From Mesorhizobium denitrificans (GTDB taxonomy: Bacteria; Pseudomonadota; Alphaproteobacteria; Rhizobiales; Rhizobiaceae): 64,000 nt of DNA. Positions 17,352-26,740 of this stretch are shown here, in pieces (position 1 is the first letter of the stretch; each line of letters starts with the position of its first letter). The stretch is taken from positions 1 to 64,000 of the forward strand of contig NZ_QURN01000002.1 of the NCBI RefSeq assembly GCF_003403035.1, in the 5' to 3' direction. The notes beneath the pieces were generated by a model. That model worked only from the letters and a program-made list of their open reading frames with translations. It was not told the origin of the DNA and did not search any database. The position numbers were made by a program, and so were the translations under genes.

Positions 17352-17540
17352 GAAAACACTTCCGTTCGAAACATGCTTGCGTCCTGAAACGCGGGCGGGA
17401 ACTTTCCGTCTTAAACGCGATTGGTTCAATCGCAACGTCTAACGACACAATTTCTACATCAGTTTGACTTAGCGGCAAGAAACGCTTGCGGAAGCTCGTG
17501 GTTGCGCCCAAACAGGGCTATTTTCAGACGGGATGAAAGT
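17352..17540. promoter_or_regulatory. Divergent promoter region between cgs and galU
   Basis: This 189-bp gap must hold both promoters. A perfect inverted repeat (GCGATTG at 17417-17423 and CAATCGC at 17427-17433, 3-bp spacer) lies on the cgs side and is a candidate regulator site. TTGACT at 17464-17469 resembles a -35 element toward galU, but no convincing -10 partner is seen. Confidence 0.4.
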
Positions 17541-18422
17541 ATGAAGCAGAAAATTCGGAAAGCCGTTATTCCTGTCGCCGGTTTCGGTACCCGGATGTTG
17601 CCAGCGACAAAGAGTGTGCCAAAGGAACTTCTCACAATCGTTGACCGCCCTGTGCTGGACTACATCGTCGCCGAGGCATACGCGTCTGGCATCGAGCATA
17701 TTATCATGGTCACAGGCCGTATGAAGGCAGCGATTGAAGATCACTTCGATCATGCGTTCGAACTCGACACCTCACTGCGGCGCAACGGCAAGGAGTCAAT
17801 CGCGGAAACACTGGCTAAAGGCGTTCCGACTGTCGGTGCAATGTCATTCGTGCGCCAGCAGGAAGCCAAGGGTCTCGGCCATGCCGTCTGGAGCGCCCGC
17901 CATATCGTCGGCGACGAGCCCTTCGCAGTCATGCTGCCCGACATGCTGATGGTCGATTCGGAACCCTGCCTCGAATCCATGATCAATATTTTCGACAAGC
18001 ATGGCGGTAACGTCATCGCGGTTGAGCAGGTCGATCCGGCTCTGGCTCACAAGTTCGGCATTGTGTCGCTTGCGGAAGGCAAAGACGGCCCGCTGATCAC
18101 CGGAATGGTGGAAAAGCCCGCGCCGGGCACAGCTCCGTCGAACCTTTTCATTTCGGGCCGATACGTTCTCCAGCCAGAAGTTTTCACCTATCTGGAAAAT
18201 CAGAAACCGGGTGCCGGCGGCGAAATCCAACTCACCGACGCGATCATTTCGCTGCTCGGCTCGCAGGAAATCCGTCCGTTCGAGTTTACGGGTCGCACAT
18301 TCGACTGCGGCTCGCCGGCCGGCTTCGTCGGCGCGAACCTGCACATGGCTCTTGGCCGCGATGGTGTGCGCGAAGCCGTGTTTGAAGAGATCAGGCTTTA
18401 CGAGGCTGGTCACAAGCACTGA
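17541..18422 (+). CDS. galU: UTP-glucose-1-phosphate uridylyltransferase GalU
   Basis: 293-aa enzyme that joins UTP and glucose-1-phosphate to give UDP-glucose and pyrophosphate. The nucleotide-binding N-terminus KAVIPVAGFGTRMLPATKS and the following PKELLTIVDRPVLDYIV are the signature of bacterial GalU. VEKPAPGTAPSNL and GGEIQLTDAI are conserved active-site segments. The reading frame extends upstream to 17421, but ATG at 17541 starts exactly at the family N-terminus. UDP-glucose is the substrate of the divergent neighbour cgs, so supply, polymerisation and export genes are contiguous. A stem-loop overlaps its stop codon, and a palindromic repeat separates it from the convergent hut operon. 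Confidence 0.96.
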   Translation: MKQKIRKAVIPVAGFGTRMLPATKSVPKELLTIVDRPVLDYIVAEAYASGIEHIIMVTGRMKAAIEDHFDHAFELDTSLRRNGKESIAETLAKGVPTVGAMSFVRQQEAKGLGHAVWSARHIVGDEPFAVMLPDMLMVDSEPCLESMINIFDKHGGNVIAVEQVDPALAHKFGIVSLAEGKDGPLITGMVEKPAPGTAPSNLFISGRYVLQPEVFTYLENQKPGAGGEIQLTDAIISLLGSQEIRPFEFTGRTFDCGSPAGFVGANLHMALGRDGVREAVFEEIRLYEAGHKH

Positions 18423-18444
18423 GGGGTCGCGAAAGCACCCCTCA
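18420..18444 (+). terminator. Possible terminator hairpin overlapping the galU stop
   Basis: TGAGGGGT at 18420-18427 pairs perfectly with ACCCCTCA at 18437-18444; the first three bases are the galU stop codon. No U tract follows, so termination is uncertain. Confidence 0.4.
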
Positions 18445-18463
18445 CACCACAAAGGGAAATAAC

Positions 18464-18611
18464 CCCTCATCCCGCTGCCGCGACCTTCGCCCTCAAGGGG
18501 AGAAGGGGCAATTGCGATGCATCGCTCGCTTTGCAACGCCTGCGATTGAAGCGAACGTCGACACTTCCCCTTCTCCCCTTGAGGGCGAAGGTCCCGGCAG
18601 GCGAATGAGGG
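18464..18611. repeat. RIME-like palindromic intergenic element
   Basis: Two arms of about 45 bp (18464-18508 and 18567-18611), nearly complementary, surround a 58-bp centre. The arms begin CCCTCAT and contain the CTCAAGGGGAGAAGG core. The layout resembles the Rhizobiales intergenic mosaic elements (RIME), and a related copy is at 29541-29661. It fills the gap between convergent galU and hutD and ends 5 bp from the hutD stop. Confidence 0.7.
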
Positions 18612-18616
18612 ATATA

Positions 18617-19201
18617 TCAAGCCGCCCGCGCCGGTCCGATCTCGATCAGATACAATTTAGAGGGCTGCACGGGCTGTAATTCCAGCCCGTTCGGCATGGC
18701 TTCGATGAACAGCGTGTCGCCCGCGACAAGTTCTATCGGCGATACGAATTCCTGTTCGATGGTTACTTTGCCCGTCTGGCAATAAACCAGCGCTATCGGC
18801 GACATGACGACGATTTCGCGCGGCGTTGAAAGCTGCAATGGCGTTACCCGGCTTTGAAATGCGCCGCGCCGGGTCATGATATTCAGATCCGTAATCGGTC
18901 CGTCGATCAGTTGCGCGCTTGTCTCCACGTCACCGGGGAAGCTATGGGGCGCATCGACAATGCGCGCCTCACCCTGTCCCGCAACTGTCAGATCAATTCC
19001 CGCGCCTTCCAATATCGCAAGCGTGCGATCTATGCCCGGAAAGGCTGAAAACGGCCCATCGTTTTCCACCCGCGCCATCGACACGCGCCAGTCGAAACCA
19101 GACGTATCCGCATCCTTTGGAAAAACAGCGATTTCGATAGTTTCGCCGCCGCCGTTTTTCCACGGCATGCGGCGATAATCTTTGGCGCGGATAAGCCGCA
19201 T
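18617..19201 (-). CDS. hutD: HutD family protein
   Basis: 194-aa cupin-like protein of the HutD family. It starts with the conserved MPWKNGGGETIEIAVFP region, followed by FDWRVSMARVENDGPFSAFP and GIDRTLAILEGAG, which are the most recognisable HutD blocks. HutD is not an enzyme of the main pathway. From work on Pseudomonas (established knowledge) it is thought to limit hut expression, possibly by binding urocanate or formylglutamate. It is the last gene of the leftward operon, 8 bp after hutU, which is the common arrangement. No truncation is apparent. Confidence 0.9.
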   Translation of the reverse strand: MRLIRAKDYRRMPWKNGGGETIEIAVFPKDADTSGFDWRVSMARVENDGPFSAFPGIDRTLAILEGAGIDLTVAGQGEARIVDAPHSFPGDVETSAQLIDGPITDLNIMTRRGAFQSRVTPLQLSTPREIVVMSPIALVYCQTGKVTIEQEFVSPIELVAGDTLFIEAMPNGLELQPVQPSKLYLIEIGPARAA

Positions 19202-19209
19202 GTGTGTTC

Positions 19210-20886
19210 CTAATCGAGTATCCCCGGCAGGTTGAGCCCATTTTGCCGCGCACAGTCAATGGCAATGTCGTAACCGGCGTCCGCATGGCGCATGACGCCC
19301 GTCGCCGGATCATTCCACAACACGCGGGCAAGCCGCGCGGCAGCTTCTTCCGTGCCATCGGCGCAGATTACCACGCCGGAGTGCTGCGAGAAGCCCATGC
19401 CAACCCCACCGCCATGATGCAGAGACACCCAGGTCGCGCCGCTCGCCGTGTTGAGCAGAGCGTTGAGCAGCGGCCAGTCGGAAACCGCATCCGAGCCGTC
19501 CTTCATCGCTTCCGTTTCGCGGTTTGGCGAAGCCACCGAGCCGGAATCCAGATGATCGCGGCCAATCACCACCGGCGCTTTCAACTCGCCCTTGGCAACC
19601 ATCTCGTTGAACGCCAGACCCAGACGGTGCCGGTCGCCAAGCCCGACCCAGCAGATGCGCGCGGGCAGACCCTGGAAATGGATGCGCTTCGCCGCCATGT
19701 CCAGCCAGTTGTGCAGATGCTTGTTGTCGGGCAGCAGTTCCTTCACCTTTGCGTCGGTCTTGAATATATCCTCCGGGTCGCCGGAAAGCGCGGCCCAGCG
19801 GAACGGCCCGATGCCCCGGCAGAACAGCGGACGAATATATGCCGGCACAAAGCCCGGAAAATCAAACGCGTCCTTCACGCCCTCTTCGAGCGCCATCTGG
19901 CGGATATTGTTCCCGTAATCGACTGTCGGAATGCCCTGCTTATGGAAGTCGAGCATAGCGCGCACTTGCACCGCCATTGACTTTTTCGCCGCCGCGGCAA
20001 CCGCCTTTGGATCACGCTCACGCTTTTGTTCCCATTCGGCAACGGTCCAGCCCTGCGGCAGGTAGCCATTTACCGGATCGTGCGCGGACGTCTGGTCGGT
20101 CACGCAATCGGGACGCACACCGCGCTTCACCAGTTCAGCAAACACGTCAGCAGCGTTGCCCAGCAGAGCGATGGAAATCGCTTTCTTTTCCTTGCCCGCC
20201 TTGTCGAGGATAGCCAGCGCGTCATCGAGGTCTTTGGCCTGCACGTCGACATAGCCAGTCTTGAGGCGGAACTCGATGCGGCTTGCCTGGCATTCCACCG
20301 CGAGGCACGATGCGCCCGCCATCGTTGCGGCCAGCGGCTGTGCGCCGCCCATGCCCCCGAGGCCCCCCGTCAAAATCCAGCGGCCCGACAGGTCACCATT
20401 GTAATGCTGACGCCCCATCTCCACGAAGGTTTCGTAGGTGCCCTGCACGATGCCCTGACTGCCGATGTAGATCCATGATCCGGCTGTCATCTGGCCGTAC
20501 ATCATGAGTCCCTTTTTATCGAGGGCGTTGAAATGATCCCAATTCGCCCAATGCGGCACGAGGTTGGAATTGGCGATGAGCACCCGAGGCGCATCCTTGT
20601 GCGTCTTGAACACACCAACCGGTTTACCCGACTGCACCAGCAGCGTTTCGTCGGCTTCCAGCAGCCTCAGCGCCTTGACGATGCGATCATAGCTTTCCCA
20701 ATCGCGCGCCGCGCGCCCGATGCCGCCATAGACAACGAGTTCGCCCGGACGCTCGGCCACCATCGGGTCGAGATTGTTCATCAGCATGCGCAGCGGTGCT
20801 TCTGTCAGCCAGCTTTTCGCCGAAAGCTCGGTGCCATGCGGTGCGCGGATCACGCGCTCATTATCAATGCGGGTATGTTGGGTCAT
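19210..20886 (-). CDS. hutU: Urocanate hydratase HutU
   Basis: 558-aa NAD+-dependent urocanase converting urocanate to imidazolone propionate, the second step of histidine degradation. The glycine-rich segment [18 protein letters not shown] is the NAD-binding core, and [17 protein letters not shown] and [15 protein letters not shown] are diagnostic of the family. ATG at 20886 ([18 protein letters not shown]) is chosen over the in-frame ATG at 20928, because it matches the usual N-terminus and leaves a 10-bp gap to hutG instead of an overlap. Length is typical (about 555-560 aa). Confidence 0.97.
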   Translation of the reverse strand: MTQHTRIDNERVIRAPHGTELSAKSWLTEAPLRMLMNNLDPMVAERPGELVVYGGIGRAARDWESYDRIVKALRLLEADETLLVQSGKPVGVFKTHKDAPRVLIANSNLVPHWANWDHFNALDKKGLMMYGQMTAGSWIYIGSQGIVQGTYETFVEMGRQHYNGDLSGRWILTGGLGGMGGAQPLAATMAGASCLAVECQASRIEFRLKTGYVDVQAKDLDDALAILDKAGKEKKAISIALLGNAADVFAELVKRGVRPDCVTDQTSAHDPVNGYLPQGWTVAEWEQKRERDPKAVAAAAKKSMAVQVRAMLDFHKQGIPTVDYGNNIRQMALEEGVKDAFDFPGFVPAYIRPLFCRGIGPFRWAALSGDPEDIFKTDAKVKELLPDNKHLHNWLDMAAKRIHFQGLPARICWVGLGDRHRLGLAFNEMVAKGELKAPVVIGRDHLDSGSVASPNRETEAMKDGSDAVSDWPLLNALLNTASGATWVSLHHGGGVGMGFSQHSGVVICADGTEEAAARLARVLWNDPATGVMRHADAGYDIAIDCARQNGLNLPGILD

Positions 20887-20896
20887 TGCGCAGTCC

Positions 20897-21712
20897 TCAA
20901 TCGGTTGCCCACGCAAGGGCGGTTTCAAGAATTTTCTTCAGTTGCGCGCGGATCGGCGCGGCATAGTTGGAGTCGTATGGCGTCGGCCAGTTCTCCGGCG
21001 TGCCCTTGCCATCCGGCTCGCGCATATATCCGCGGCACGAAAGCTCCATTTGCAGCGCATGGATGCCATCTCCCGGTTGGCCGTGATGGCGCGTGATGTA
21101 GCCACCCTTGAACCGTCCGTTGACAATCCAGCTTTGACCGGAAGCGGCCATCAGCTTCGCTACCGCATCCTGCAACGCCAAGTCGGCGCTTTTGCCGTCA
21201 TTGGTGCCGAGATTGAAAACCGGCAACTGACCGTCGAACAATCGCGGCAATACCGAACGGATCGAATGGCAGTCATAGAGCACGATTTTTTCGTGCTTCT
21301 GGCGCAGACGGGTAAGCTCGGCGCTCAGTGCTGCGTGGTATGGGTCGAAATATGTTGAGCGGCGTTCGGAAATCTCAGCCGCGCTTGGCTCCTCGCCTGT
21401 TTTATAAAGTGGATCGCCGTCGAATGTATCCAGCGGGCACAGCGTTGTCGTCGCCTGCCCCGGATAAAGCGAAACACCCGAAGGATCGCGATTAACGTCA
21501 ATAACCGTGCGCGAAATCGAGGTGTGAACAACCGTCGCGCCGAGGTCGGTGGCGAAATCGTAAAGCTTGTCGATCCACCAATCGCAATCGTGGCGCGCGA
21601 GCCACGGCGAAACCACGCGGTTTTCCAGCCCCGGCAGGTCCGTCCCCGTATGCGGCAGGCTGACGAGCAGAGGGGCATCGCCGCGCGTGATGGTGAGCCA
21701 TTTTTTTTCCAT
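20897..21712 (-). CDS. hutG: N-formylglutamate deformylase HutG
   Basis: 271-aa metal-dependent hydrolase that releases formate from N-formyl-L-glutamate, the last step of the five-step hut route. The family pattern is visible: [14 protein letters not shown] near the N-terminus (metal-binding His), [22 protein letters not shown], and later [11 protein letters not shown] at 21712 has AGGGGG 6 nt upstream. An alternative ATG at 21727 would overlap hutH by 4 nt (ATGA), so coupling to hutH is possible with either start. Together with HutF on the other strand it replaces the arginase-like formiminoglutamase used by enteric bacteria. Confidence 0.94.
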   Translation of the reverse strand: MEKKWLTITRGDAPLLVSLPHTGTDLPGLENRVVSPWLARHDCDWWIDKLYDFATDLGATVVHTSISRTVIDVNRDPSGVSLYPGQATTTLCPLDTFDGDPLYKTGEEPSAAEISERRSTYFDPYHAALSAELTRLRQKHEKIVLYDCHSIRSVLPRLFDGQLPVFNLGTNDGKSADLALQDAVAKLMAASGQSWIVNGRFKGGYITRHHGQPGDGIHALQMELSCRGYMREPDGKGTPENWPTPYDSNYAAPIRAQLKKILETALAWATD

Positions 21713-21723
21713 TGAGCGCCCCC

Positions 21724-23259
21724 TCATCCGCTCACCCGCGGCAGGGTAGCACCAGCCACTGCCGTCACAACTCTTCCGTCGCGGACCATGGCAATCGCCT
21801 TTTCCATGTCGGGATGGAAATGACGGTCTTCGTCCAGATGCGGCACCTCGCCACGAACCAGCGCACGCACGGCCTCAAGTGCCGGGCTCGAAGCCAGCGG
21901 CGCATGAAAGTCGCAACCCTGCGCTGCGGCCAACAACTCGATGCCGATCACACCGGCAGCATTTTCTACCATGCCAAGCAACCGACGGGCGCCATGTGCG
22001 GCCATCGAAACGTGGTCTTCCTGATTTGCCGAGGTGGGGATCGAATCCACGCTTGCCGGAAACGCCTTTTGCTTGTTCTCCGAAACCAGTGCTGCCGCCG
22101 TAACCTGCGGGATCATGAAGCCCGAATTCAGTCCCGGCTTCGGCGTCAGAAACGCCGGCATTCCCGACAGAGCAGGATCGACCAGCATGGCGATACGCCG
22201 TTCCGAAAGCGACCCGATTTCGCAAACCGCCATCGCGATCATGTCTGCCGCGAACGCCACCGGCTCGGCGTGGAAATTGCCGCCCGAAAGCGCCGTATCG
22301 TCCTCCGCAAAAATCAATGGATTGTCGGTAACGCCATTCGCTTCCGTCGCGAGCGTATCAGCGGCCTTGCGCAGAACATCGAGCGCCGCGCCCATCACCT
22401 GCGGCTGACAACGCAGGCAATATGGGTCTTGCACGCGCTCATCGCCGACGCGATGCGATTCCCGGATTGCGCTGCCAGCCATCAGATTTCGCAGCGTTTT
22501 CGCCGTTTCAATCTGCGTGGCGTGCTTGCGCAGCACATGGATGCGCGGATCGAATGGTGCATCCGAACCCTTCGCCGCGTCCGTCGAAAGCGCGCCAGCT
22601 ACCAGCGCCGACTGGAAAAGCGTTTCCGCCTCGAACAAACCGGCCAGCGCATAGGCAGTTGAAAACTGCGTGCCATTCAGCAGCGCAAGCCCTTCCTTGG
22701 CGCCGAGCGTCAACGGCGCTAGCCCATGCGTCACGAGCGCGACATGCGCGGGCACCCGTCCATGCGGGGTGAAGCATTCGCCAACGCCGATCATCGTCGC
22801 GGTCATGTGCGAAAGCGGCGCAAGGTCGCCCGAAGCGCCGACCGATCCCTGGCATGGCACGACCGGGATCACGTCGGCCGCCAGCATCGCCTGCAACATG
22901 GCAATCGTCTGCGGACGCACGCCCGACGCACCTTGCGCAAGGCTTGCCATCTTCAGCGCCATCATGAGCCGCACAACCGCGACCGGCATAGGTTCGCCAA
23001 CGCCCGCCGCGTGGCTCAGCACGATATTCTTCTGCAAGGTTTCAAGATCTTCAGCGGGAATGCGCACACTCGCCAGCTTGCCGAAGCCAGTATTGATGCC
23101 GTAGACCGGCTCGCCCTTGGCAACGATACGTTCCACCGCCTTGGCGCTCGCCTCTATATTCGCCTTACAGCTCGGATCGAGCGTCGGTACAGCGCCGCGA
23201 TAAATTGCGCGCCAGTCCGTCAGCGATACGGCGCCGGGCTTCAACACGATCTCTGTCAT
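21724..23259 (-). CDS. hutH: Histidine ammonia-lyase HutH
   Basis: 511-aa enzyme that removes ammonia from histidine to give urocanate, the first committed step. The tripeptide A142-S143-G144 within [15 protein letters not shown] forms the autocatalytic MIO cofactor; S143 is the residue number known for the Pseudomonas enzyme. [12 protein letters not shown] near residue 51 is the conserved active-site loop. Length is standard (about 510 aa). Its ATG overlaps the hutI stop (ATGA at 23256-23259), and its stop is adjacent to the hutG start, so it sits in the middle of a tightly coupled operon. Confidence 0.97.
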   Translation of the reverse strand: MTEIVLKPGAVSLTDWRAIYRGAVPTLDPSCKANIEASAKAVERIVAKGEPVYGINTGFGKLASVRIPAEDLETLQKNIVLSHAAGVGEPMPVAVVRLMMALKMASLAQGASGVRPQTIAMLQAMLAADVIPVVPCQGSVGASGDLAPLSHMTATMIGVGECFTPHGRVPAHVALVTHGLAPLTLGAKEGLALLNGTQFSTAYALAGLFEAETLFQSALVAGALSTDAAKGSDAPFDPRIHVLRKHATQIETAKTLRNLMAGSAIRESHRVGDERVQDPYCLRCQPQVMGAALDVLRKAADTLATEANGVTDNPLIFAEDDTALSGGNFHAEPVAFAADMIAMAVCEIGSLSERRIAMLVDPALSGMPAFLTPKPGLNSGFMIPQVTAAALVSENKQKAFPASVDSIPTSANQEDHVSMAAHGARRLLGMVENAAGVIGIELLAAAQGCDFHAPLASSPALEAVRALVRGEVPHLDEDRHFHPDMEKAIAMVRDGRVVTAVAGATLPRVSG

Positions 23260-24488
23260 TGTCCTCTCCAGATGCGAGCATGGAGCGGATTGAAGCCCAT
23301 GCGATAAACGAGTTCAGCGGGCCGCTCGATATCCCAGATGGCGAGGTCGGCCCATTTTCCTGTCTCCAGCGTCCCGATTTCACCGGAAAGGCCGAGCGCA
23401 TGCGCCGCGTTCCGCGTCACGCCGGTGAGGCATTCCTCAACCGTCATGGAAAACAGCGTGGCTCCCATATTTATGGTCAGCAGCAACGAGGTCAGCGGCG
23501 ATGTTCCTGGGTTGCTGTCCGTCGCCAGCGCCAGCCGCACGCCGTGCTTGCGGAACAGATCGACTGGCGGCTTCTTGGTTTCCCTGATGAAATAATATGC
23601 GCCCGGCAGCATCACGGCGACCGTGCCCGCCTGTGCCATCGCCCGCGCGCCGTCTTCGTTCGTATATTCCAGATGGTCTGCCGACAGCCCGCCATAACCT
23701 GCCGCGAGCGCAGCGCCGCCAAGGTCTGAGAGCTGGTCGGCATGGAGTTTCACCGGCAGACCGAGTGCGCGCGCCTTGTCGAATACCCGCGCAATTTGTT
23801 CCGGCGAAAAGGCGATGCCCTCGCAGAAACCATCCACCGCATCGGCCAATCCCTCAGCCACAATTGCGGGAAGCATCTCGTCAACGACCTTAGCGATATA
23901 GGCGTCCTTGTCGCCATTCGCTTCCGGCGGCAGCGCATGTGCGCCGAGGAATGTCGTGCGCACGGTGACCGGCTTTTCATGCCCCAACCGGCGAGCGGCG
24001 CGCAGCGCCTTTGACTCGCTCTGCAAATCGAGGCCATAGCCGGATTTGATTTCGACAGTCGTCACGCCTTCAGCCATCAGCGCGCGCAGGCGCGGTGTGC
24101 TTTCCCGCACCAGATCGTCCTCGCTGGCAGCACGCAGCGACTTCACAGATGAAACAATGCCACCCCCTGCCCGCGCGACTTCCTCATAGCTTGCGCCTGC
24201 CAACCGCATTTCAAATTCGTTGGCGCGGTTGCCCGCATAGACAAGATGTGTGTGGCAATCGATCAGGCCCGGCGTAATCCAGCGGCCTTCGCAATCGACC
24301 GTCTCGGACTTCAAAAATTCGTTGGGGAGTTCGGCTTCAGGGCCGGCATAAGCGATACGCCCATCGCGAGCCGCAACAGCGCCCTTTTCGGCAATGCCCA
24401 TGCCCGTCAGGTTTTCCGCAAAGGTCGCGAGGCGCGCATTGCGCCAGACCTTTACATTTCCTCCCCCTGATTGCGTCGGACCAGCCAT
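23256..24488 (-). CDS. hutI: Imidazolonepropionase HutI
   Basis: 410-aa amidohydrolase-fold enzyme that opens imidazolone propionate to N-formimino-L-glutamate, the third step. The metal-binding motif is in [19 protein letters not shown], and later [30 protein letters not shown] and [10 protein letters not shown] are family blocks. It is the first gene of the leftward operon. ATG at 24488 is supported by a GGGAG ribosome binding site a few bases upstream and by a predicted promoter whose start point would be about 18 nt away. The overlap with hutH is 4 nt. Confidence 0.96.
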   Translation of the reverse strand: MAGPTQSGGGNVKVWRNARLATFAENLTGMGIAEKGAVAARDGRIAYAGPEAELPNEFLKSETVDCEGRWITPGLIDCHTHLVYAGNRANEFEMRLAGASYEEVARAGGGIVSSVKSLRAASEDDLVRESTPRLRALMAEGVTTVEIKSGYGLDLQSESKALRAARRLGHEKPVTVRTTFLGAHALPPEANGDKDAYIAKVVDEMLPAIVAEGLADAVDGFCEGIAFSPEQIARVFDKARALGLPVKLHADQLSDLGGAALAAGYGGLSADHLEYTNEDGARAMAQAGTVAVMLPGAYYFIRETKKPPVDLFRKHGVRLALATDSNPGTSPLTSLLLTINMGATLFSMTVEECLTGVTRNAAHALGLSGEIGTLETGKWADLAIWDIERPAELVYRMGFNPLHARIWRGQ

Positions 24489-24510
24489 ATCTCTCCCTCG
24501 TCGACTTTCT

Positions 24511-24553
24511 TATGTATATACATATTGACAGTTGCGTGCAAGAGGCAGATGTT
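24511..24553. promoter_or_regulatory. Shared hutI/hutF promoter with HutC-type operator
   Basis: TATGTATATACATA at 24511-24524 is a perfect 14-bp palindrome containing the TGTA-N2-TACA core of known HutC sites. Toward hutI (minus strand), a -35 TTGCAC (24541-24536) and -10 TATACA (24518-24513) are 17 bp apart, so the palindrome covers the -10. Toward hutF, a consensus -35 TTGACA (24525-24530) abuts the palindrome, with a weak -10 GATGTT at 24548-24553. Binding at one site could silence both promoters. Confidence 0.72.
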
Positions 24554-24587
24554 GCCTTTATTGGAAGAAAACAGTCGGGAGAGCGCG

Positions 24588-25940
24588 TTGACCAGCATCT
24601 TTGCCGAACAGGCCCTGCTTGCCGAAGGCTGGCGAAACAATGTTCGTATCGGCGTCGAGAGCGGCGCGATCACCTCTATTGAGGCGGGTAAAATAGCGCT
24701 ACCCGGCGATGAGCGCCACGCAATTATCATACCCGGAATGCCGAATCTGCACAGTCACGCCTTTCAGCGCGGCATGGCCGGACTGGCCGAAACGCGAGGT
24801 CCCGGCGCGGATAGCTTCTGGTCGTGGCGTGAGGTCATGTACCGTTTTGCGCTTTCCATGACGCCGGATCAGGTGGAAGCGGTCGCCGCCCAGCTTTATG
24901 CCGAAATGCTGGAGGCGGGCTTCACGCGCGTGGGCGAGTTCCATTATCTGCACCACGACAAGGACGGCCAACCCTATTCCAACATCGCCGAAATGGCGGA
25001 ACGTATCGCCGCCGCCTCGTCAACAACCGGCATCGCCTTGACGCTTCTACCGGTTTTCTACGCGCATTCCGGTTTCGGCGGAGCCACACCGAATGAGGGG
25101 CAGCGCCGATTCATCAATGATGTGAATCGGTTCGCGCACCTTTTGGAGAAATCGCGCGAATCTCTTCAGAATTTGAATCAAGCAGTGCTTGGTGTCGCCC
25201 CCCATAGTCTGCGCGCCGCAACGCCGGCCGAGCTCAATGAGATCGTGCCGCTGGCGGGCAAAAACCCGGTCCATATTCATATCGCGGAGCAGGTTAAAGA
25301 GGTCGAGGATTGCGTCGGCTGGAGCGGCCAGCGGCCTGTCGAATGGCTGATTGCCAATCAGCCGGTAGGCGCAAACTGGTGCCTGATTCACGCCACCCAC
25401 ATGACCAGTACCGAAACCGTAGCGATGGCCAAAAGCGGCGCTGTCGCGGGGCTCTGCCCGATCACCGAGGCAAATCTGGGCGACGGCACGTTCGAGGGCG
25501 TGGACTTCATCGCTGCCGGTGGCGCTTTCGGCGTTGGTTCGGATTCCAACGTCCTGATCGGCGTTTCCGACGAACTGCGCCAGCTTGAATATTCCCAGCG
25601 CCTGCATCATCGCGCGCGCAATGTGCTGGCCGCGCCGGGCCAATCGAACGGTCGCAACCTGTTTGATCGCGCGCTTTCGGGTGGCAGTCGCGCCCTCGGC
25701 GCAACTGGCGGTTTGCAGGTCGGCAACAGCGCGGATTTCGTATCGCTGGATGCAAACAGCCCTACCCTCGCCGGAAAGTCGCACGACGCGATTCTGGACG
25801 CGTGGATCTTCGCCAACGGCACTGCCGTCGATTGCGTCTGGGTGCATGGCCGCAAGCTGGTCGAGACCGGTCGGCACAATCACCGCGAATCGATTGCGCG
25901 AAGATTCCGCGCCACAATGATGGAACTTGCCGCCACATGA
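24588..25940 (+). CDS. hutF: Formimidoylglutamate deiminase HutF
   Basis: 450-aa amidohydrolase-superfamily enzyme that hydrolyses N-formimino-L-glutamate to N-formylglutamate and ammonia, step four, feeding HutG. Metal ligands are in PGMPNLHSHAFQRGMAG and later in HIHIAEQ and LIHATHM; the GSDSN segment holds the metal-binding Asp. The frame is open to 24471 but then overlaps hutI. I choose TTG at 24588 because GGGAGAG (24577-24583) gives a 6-nt spacing to its core and MTSIFAEQALLAEGW matches the N-terminus of Pseudomonas HutF as I recall it (about 453 aa). ATG at 24549 has poor spacing. It is transcribed divergently from hutI and followed by hutC after 4 bp. Confidence 0.93.
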   Translation: MTSIFAEQALLAEGWRNNVRIGVESGAITSIEAGKIALPGDERHAIIIPGMPNLHSHAFQRGMAGLAETRGPGADSFWSWREVMYRFALSMTPDQVEAVAAQLYAEMLEAGFTRVGEFHYLHHDKDGQPYSNIAEMAERIAAASSTTGIALTLLPVFYAHSGFGGATPNEGQRRFINDVNRFAHLLEKSRESLQNLNQAVLGVAPHSLRAATPAELNEIVPLAGKNPVHIHIAEQVKEVEDCVGWSGQRPVEWLIANQPVGANWCLIHATHMTSTETVAMAKSGAVAGLCPITEANLGDGTFEGVDFIAAGGAFGVGSDSNVLIGVSDELRQLEYSQRLHHRARNVLAAPGQSNGRNLFDRALSGGSRALGATGGLQVGNSADFVSLDANSPTLAGKSHDAILDAWIFANGTAVDCVWVHGRKLVETGRHNHRESIARRFRATMMELAAT

Positions 25941-25944
25941 GTTT

Positions 25945-26700
25945 ATGGCTGGATTGATGAACGATTCCGCACAGATCGAAACGACCGACGGCGAGGAATC
26001 CACCTCGCTATATCAGCGCATTCTCAACGACATTCGCGGCAAGATCGTCTCCGGCGCGTGGGCGCCCGGCTATCGTATTCCGTTCGAGCATGAGCTGACC
26101 GTGCAATATGACTGCTCGCGAATGACGGTGAACAAAGCGCTGTCGCAGCTTGCAGCGGCGGGGCTCATCGAGCGGCGGCGCAGGTCCGGCAGCTTCGTGC
26201 GCAGTCCGCGCAGTCAGGCCGCTGTACTGGAAATCACCGATATTCGCATCGAGGTCGAGGCACTTGGCCTGCCATATCGCTATGCGCTCGAACAGCGACG
26301 CGAACGCCGCAGCCAGCCCAATGATGCCGAACGCCTTAGTCCTGTCTGCCCCAAGAAGCTGGTCGAGTTGAACTGTCTACACTATGCCGGCACGCGACCG
26401 TTCTGCGTTGAGCATCGGCTTATCAGCCTTGAGACTGTGCCCGATGCTTCGGTGGAAACATTTCAGGAAATCGCACCCGGCCCTTGGCTCATTGGTCGCG
26501 TGCCGTGGAGCACCGCCGAACATCGGATCAGTGCGGAAGGCGCGGACAGCCTCATGGCCGCAGGCTTGGACATTGATGAGGGCGCGCCCTGTTTGGTCAT
26601 CGAGCGCCGCACATGGACCGCCGACCTGCCGGTAACTTACGCCCGCTTTATTTATGCGGGCGTAAGCCATTCTCTCGTCGCACGGTTCGAGCCCAGTTGA
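25945..26700 (+). CDS. hutC: Histidine utilization repressor HutC (GntR family)
   Basis: GntR/HutC-type repressor of about 251 aa. The N-terminal winged helix is clear (SLYQRILNDIRGKIVSGAW, then LTVQYDCSRMTVNKALSQL), followed by a UTRA effector-binding domain for urocanate (CLHYAGTRPFCVEHRLISL and later PCLVIERRTW). It should bind the palindrome at 24511-24524 and release it on urocanate. Start choice is uncertain: ATG 25945 and ATG 25957 are both possible, and neither has a good ribosome binding site, so it probably relies on coupling to hutF (4-bp gap). In Brucella, HutC also affects virulence genes (established knowledge); nothing here tests that. A perfect 11-bp inverted repeat lies within its 3' end. 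Confidence 0.93.
   Translation: MAGLMNDSAQIETTDGEESTSLYQRILNDIRGKIVSGAWAPGYRIPFEHELTVQYDCSRMTVNKALSQLAAAGLIERRRRSGSFVRSPRSQAAVLEITDIRIEVEALGLPYRYALEQRRERRSQPNDAERLSPVCPKKLVELNCLHYAGTRPFCVEHRLISLETVPDASVETFQEIAPGPWLIGRVPWSTAEHRISAEGADSLMAAGLDIDEGAPCLVIERRTWTADLPVTYARFIYAGVSHSLVARFEPS
26636..26666. repeat. Perfect 11-bp inverted repeat inside the 3' end of hutC
   Basis: CTTACGCCCGC at 26636-26646 is exactly complementary to GCGGGCGTAAG at 26656-26666, with an AT-rich 9-nt loop. It encodes residues about 12 codons from the C-terminus. No U tract follows. It may act as an RNA stability or termination structure at this convergent junction. Confidence 0.6.
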
Positions 26701-26740
26701 AAGGCTGCGTTGCGGAGGTGGGGTGGTGTTTTAATCTGCC

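Noticed and set aside
18464-18611. Reading the palindromic elements as CRISPR repeats or IS ends
   Set aside because: There is no array of regularly spaced direct repeats, no transposase gene and no visible target duplication; the structure is a single long inverted repeat.
19204-19980. 258-codon plus-strand frame overlapping hutU
   Set aside because: Antisense shadow of hutU; no motifs.
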